The notes under the pieces were generated by a model. That model was not told the DNA's origin. It saw nothing but the letters and a program-made list of their open reading frames with translations, and did not search any database. Below are positions 62,508-64,000 of a stretch of 64,000 bases of DNA, one piece after another. Made by a program: the position numbers and the translations under genes. The first letter of the stretch is position 1. Every line of letters starts with the position of its first letter. The DNA is from Ilyonectria destructans (Eukaryota; Ascomycota; Sordariomycetes; Hypocreales; Nectriaceae): positions 1,240,001 through 1,304,000 of the forward strand of contig JAHEWK010000017.1 of NCBI GenBank assembly GCA_020740775.1, given 5' to 3'.

Positions 62508-63884
62508 TCAAATTGTTGTGTTCGAGCTCGTTCGATAGATTCCGGGATGACTGCCAACTCCGGGTTTATCTGCTGAGATCAGTATTTCGCTGGGTGAAAT
62601 TTTGGCCGGGTTTCTTACGAACTCTGTTAAAACGCTTGCCTCGTTGCCACGATCGATCTCGTACTCTTTGCCTGCCTCACGCTCATCTCCTTCCTCGTCG
62701 GAGGCACTGTCAAATACTGGACCGTCGACGGGATCCTCAAAATCGCTCAGATCTGTTGTATCCCCCTTCACAACGATATTGTCGACGATTTTGCTACCCT
62801 CATCAAACGCCAGATTCGGGTAGGAGGAAGCTGGAACTGTATTTTCCTGCTTGACTTGTCTCTCATTTTTCGCACCCTTCTCTTTCTTGACCTGCGTCTC
62901 TTGCTTGATGCGCTTCTTTAGCTCGGGAGCTGGGCTCGAGTCTTCCCGTTTGACCTTCCGTTTCTTGTCTTTTCTGACAGATGTTAAGTATTCATCTGGC
63001 CTTAGCGGGGTGATTGGCTCCTGCTTGTCAACCACGTCGGCTGATGTCAGGACGACAAGCACCTTTAACTGCCCTGCTTGGTTGTTCGAAAAGTGTCCAG
63101 AAGCGAGCATGCTCGACGGCGTTATGTACTTATCAATGTTGGGAACGGTGACGATTTTCTTGCCAGAAAAGGACGAAGCGTAAGAAAGACTCCAAAGCTC
63201 TTTGTTGGTTGGATCGATGGTGCTTGGGAGTGGGCGAAGGTGGTCAAATAAGATCTGAGTGAATTAAGGCCAGGTAAGGAGATCTGCCGAGCTAAACTTG
63301 ATCACCGTATCCTTTAGAGGTAGCACCGTCTCTGGGATCTCTATCGCAAGGCCGTTGAAGTACCTGGTCTCCAAGCTCACGAGCAGAAGACTGATGTGGA
63401 CCCATTGGTAGCCAGTGCGCTGCCTCGTAGGCTTTCTGTTGCTGCTTTTAGTGTTCTGAATGGCCTGACTAGCCGCTGATGCGATCGCCATGAATTGCGG
63501 ATAGGGAGTACCGCTTGATGGCTTGGAGGGATACAGGCGTGCCCGTGTACTCGTAGTCTTTCCATTGGGGACAGACACTGCGTCTGGGATCAGTTGCGCG
63601 TACCCAATGCCAGAAGACGATACTAGCTTGGGTCTGTCACGCATAAGCTGACTTGCTGGACTGACTGGGTGTGGCGGAGAATCTTCCACCTCAACCACCT
63701 CATCATATGGGCCAGGAAGGGCTGGGGTTCTGGACCTGGCCCGACGTTGGGATTGAAAGGGGTTAGATAAGCCACAACAGCCACAATAGTTTTCCCCAGC
63801 GTAGATAGTGGTGAAGAGATCATGGTGCTTCTTCCCAGCTTTGACGCAGTAGACATGCTCAGGGAGAATGTCCGGGTCGGCCAT
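62508..63884 (-). CDS. Unrecognised protein with Cys motif and four SUMO-type sites
   Basis: The frame from ATG 63884 to the stop at 62508 is continuous except for TAA at 63264-63266. A 51-base GT-AG segment ending CACTCAG would remove that codon in frame, so it may be an intron rather than a lesion. The N-terminus has HDLFTTIYAGENYCGCCGLS, followed by a disordered Pro/Ser linker. A middle segment (YQWVHISLLLVSLETRYFNG; KELWSLSYASSFSGKKIVTV) looks folded. The C-terminal third is Lys/Glu-rich with VKRE, IKQE, VKKE and VKQE, then an acidic stretch. I do not know the family. A nuclear protein is plausible from composition. Confidence 0.5.
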
Positions 63885-64000
63885 TCTGCTGGAAGAGAGA
63901 CCCTGAAGCTGGAAGAAATGAAACAGGGGAAAGATTTGGATTGAAATTGAGAGGGATTTCTAACGTGTACAAAACATCATAATGTTGCCCATTGCTACGA

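Noticed and set aside
1..64000. tRNA genes or tRNA-derived SINEs
   Set aside because: GGTTC-like B-box fragments (e.g. near 50158 and 55778) lie inside coding or transposon sequence without a matching A box or cloverleaf.
1..64000. CRISPR array
   Set aside because: All tandem repeats seen are minisatellites, coding repeats or element ends. No regular repeat-spacer pattern exists, and the genome is eukaryotic.
1..64000. Starship giant transposon with DUF3435 tyrosine recombinase captain
   Set aside because: The cargo-like mix (patatin, NLR, nuclease-kinase) would fit, but no tyrosine recombinase ORF was recognised in the window.

Overview
The window looks like a transposon-rich accessory region of a filamentous ascomycete (Pezizomycotina, most likely Eurotiales such as Aspergillus, Penicillium or Talaromyces). 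The reasons are: genes with 45-85 bp GT-AG introns, some with CTAAC/CTGAC-like branch sites; NACHT-WD40, patatin-ankyrin, OrsD, NmrA and TmpA-like genes; Tad1-like LINEs, Helitrons, MULEs and hAT elements; and many in-frame stops of the kind left by repeat-induced point mutation (RIP; CAA/CAG or TGG changed to TAA/TAG). The species assignment is inference. No rRNA, tRNA, CRISPR or bacterial-type operon was found. Layout, left to right. 0-5 kb holds a 5'-truncated hAT transposase followed by a 5'-truncated MULE transposase with one stop. 5.1-6.6 kb is an unrecognised two-exon gene. 6.7-8.1 kb is non-coding, with a GA microsatellite and a ~105-bp minisatellite. 8154-11117 is a complete hAT transposon with matching terminal repeats and a perfect 8-bp target duplication. 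11.3-18.1 kb is an almost intact Helitron Rep-helicase gene with two introns and one stop. 18.3-18.8 kb carries duplicated hairpin repeats. 19.0-23.7 kb is a 1531-codon orphan gene with an acidic tail and one in-frame TGA. 24-28 kb holds two 5'-truncated LINEs in opposite orientations. 28.9-31 kb is an island with two host-type genes: an unrecognised spliced gene and an NmrA-like oxidoreductase. 31.1-35 kb holds two MULEs, one apparently nested beside the other. 35.8-37.3 kb is a truncated TmpA-like flavoprotein gene abutting a Pif1 helicase fragment. 37.8-39.6 kb is an intact DUF7587-like gene. 40-42.7 kb holds a LINE fragment, a long-TIR MITE and a solo LTR. 42.7-43.4 kb is a frameshifted OrsD-like gene. 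44-46.5 kb is an intact gene joining coiled-coil, PD-(D/E)xK nuclease-like and kinase-like domains. The most interesting stretch is 47.7-55.4 kb. It is a compact block of immune or incompatibility-type genes: a NACHT-WD40 gene broken by two stops and an 8-bp duplication; a complete four-exon patatin-like phospholipase with all key motifs; and, transcribed divergently from it, a complete five-exon patatin-ankyrin gene. In that last gene the nucleophile serine position is glycine, and the twelve ankyrin repeats are nearly identical in blocks. The proposed reading is a phospholipase effector, a non-catalytic patatin-ankyrin partner and a decayed NLR, with the nuclease-kinase gene 4 kb from the cluster's left end; this is inference from architecture. 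55.5-64 kb is again repeat-rich: a Tc1/mariner fragment, a non-autonomous MULE-like element with a 9-bp target duplication splitting an ORF, a RIP-damaged 3'-truncated LINE, a Cys-rich gene split by a solo LTR with a 5-bp target duplication, a DDE transposase with seven stops, and an unrecognised gene with four SUMO-type motifs.
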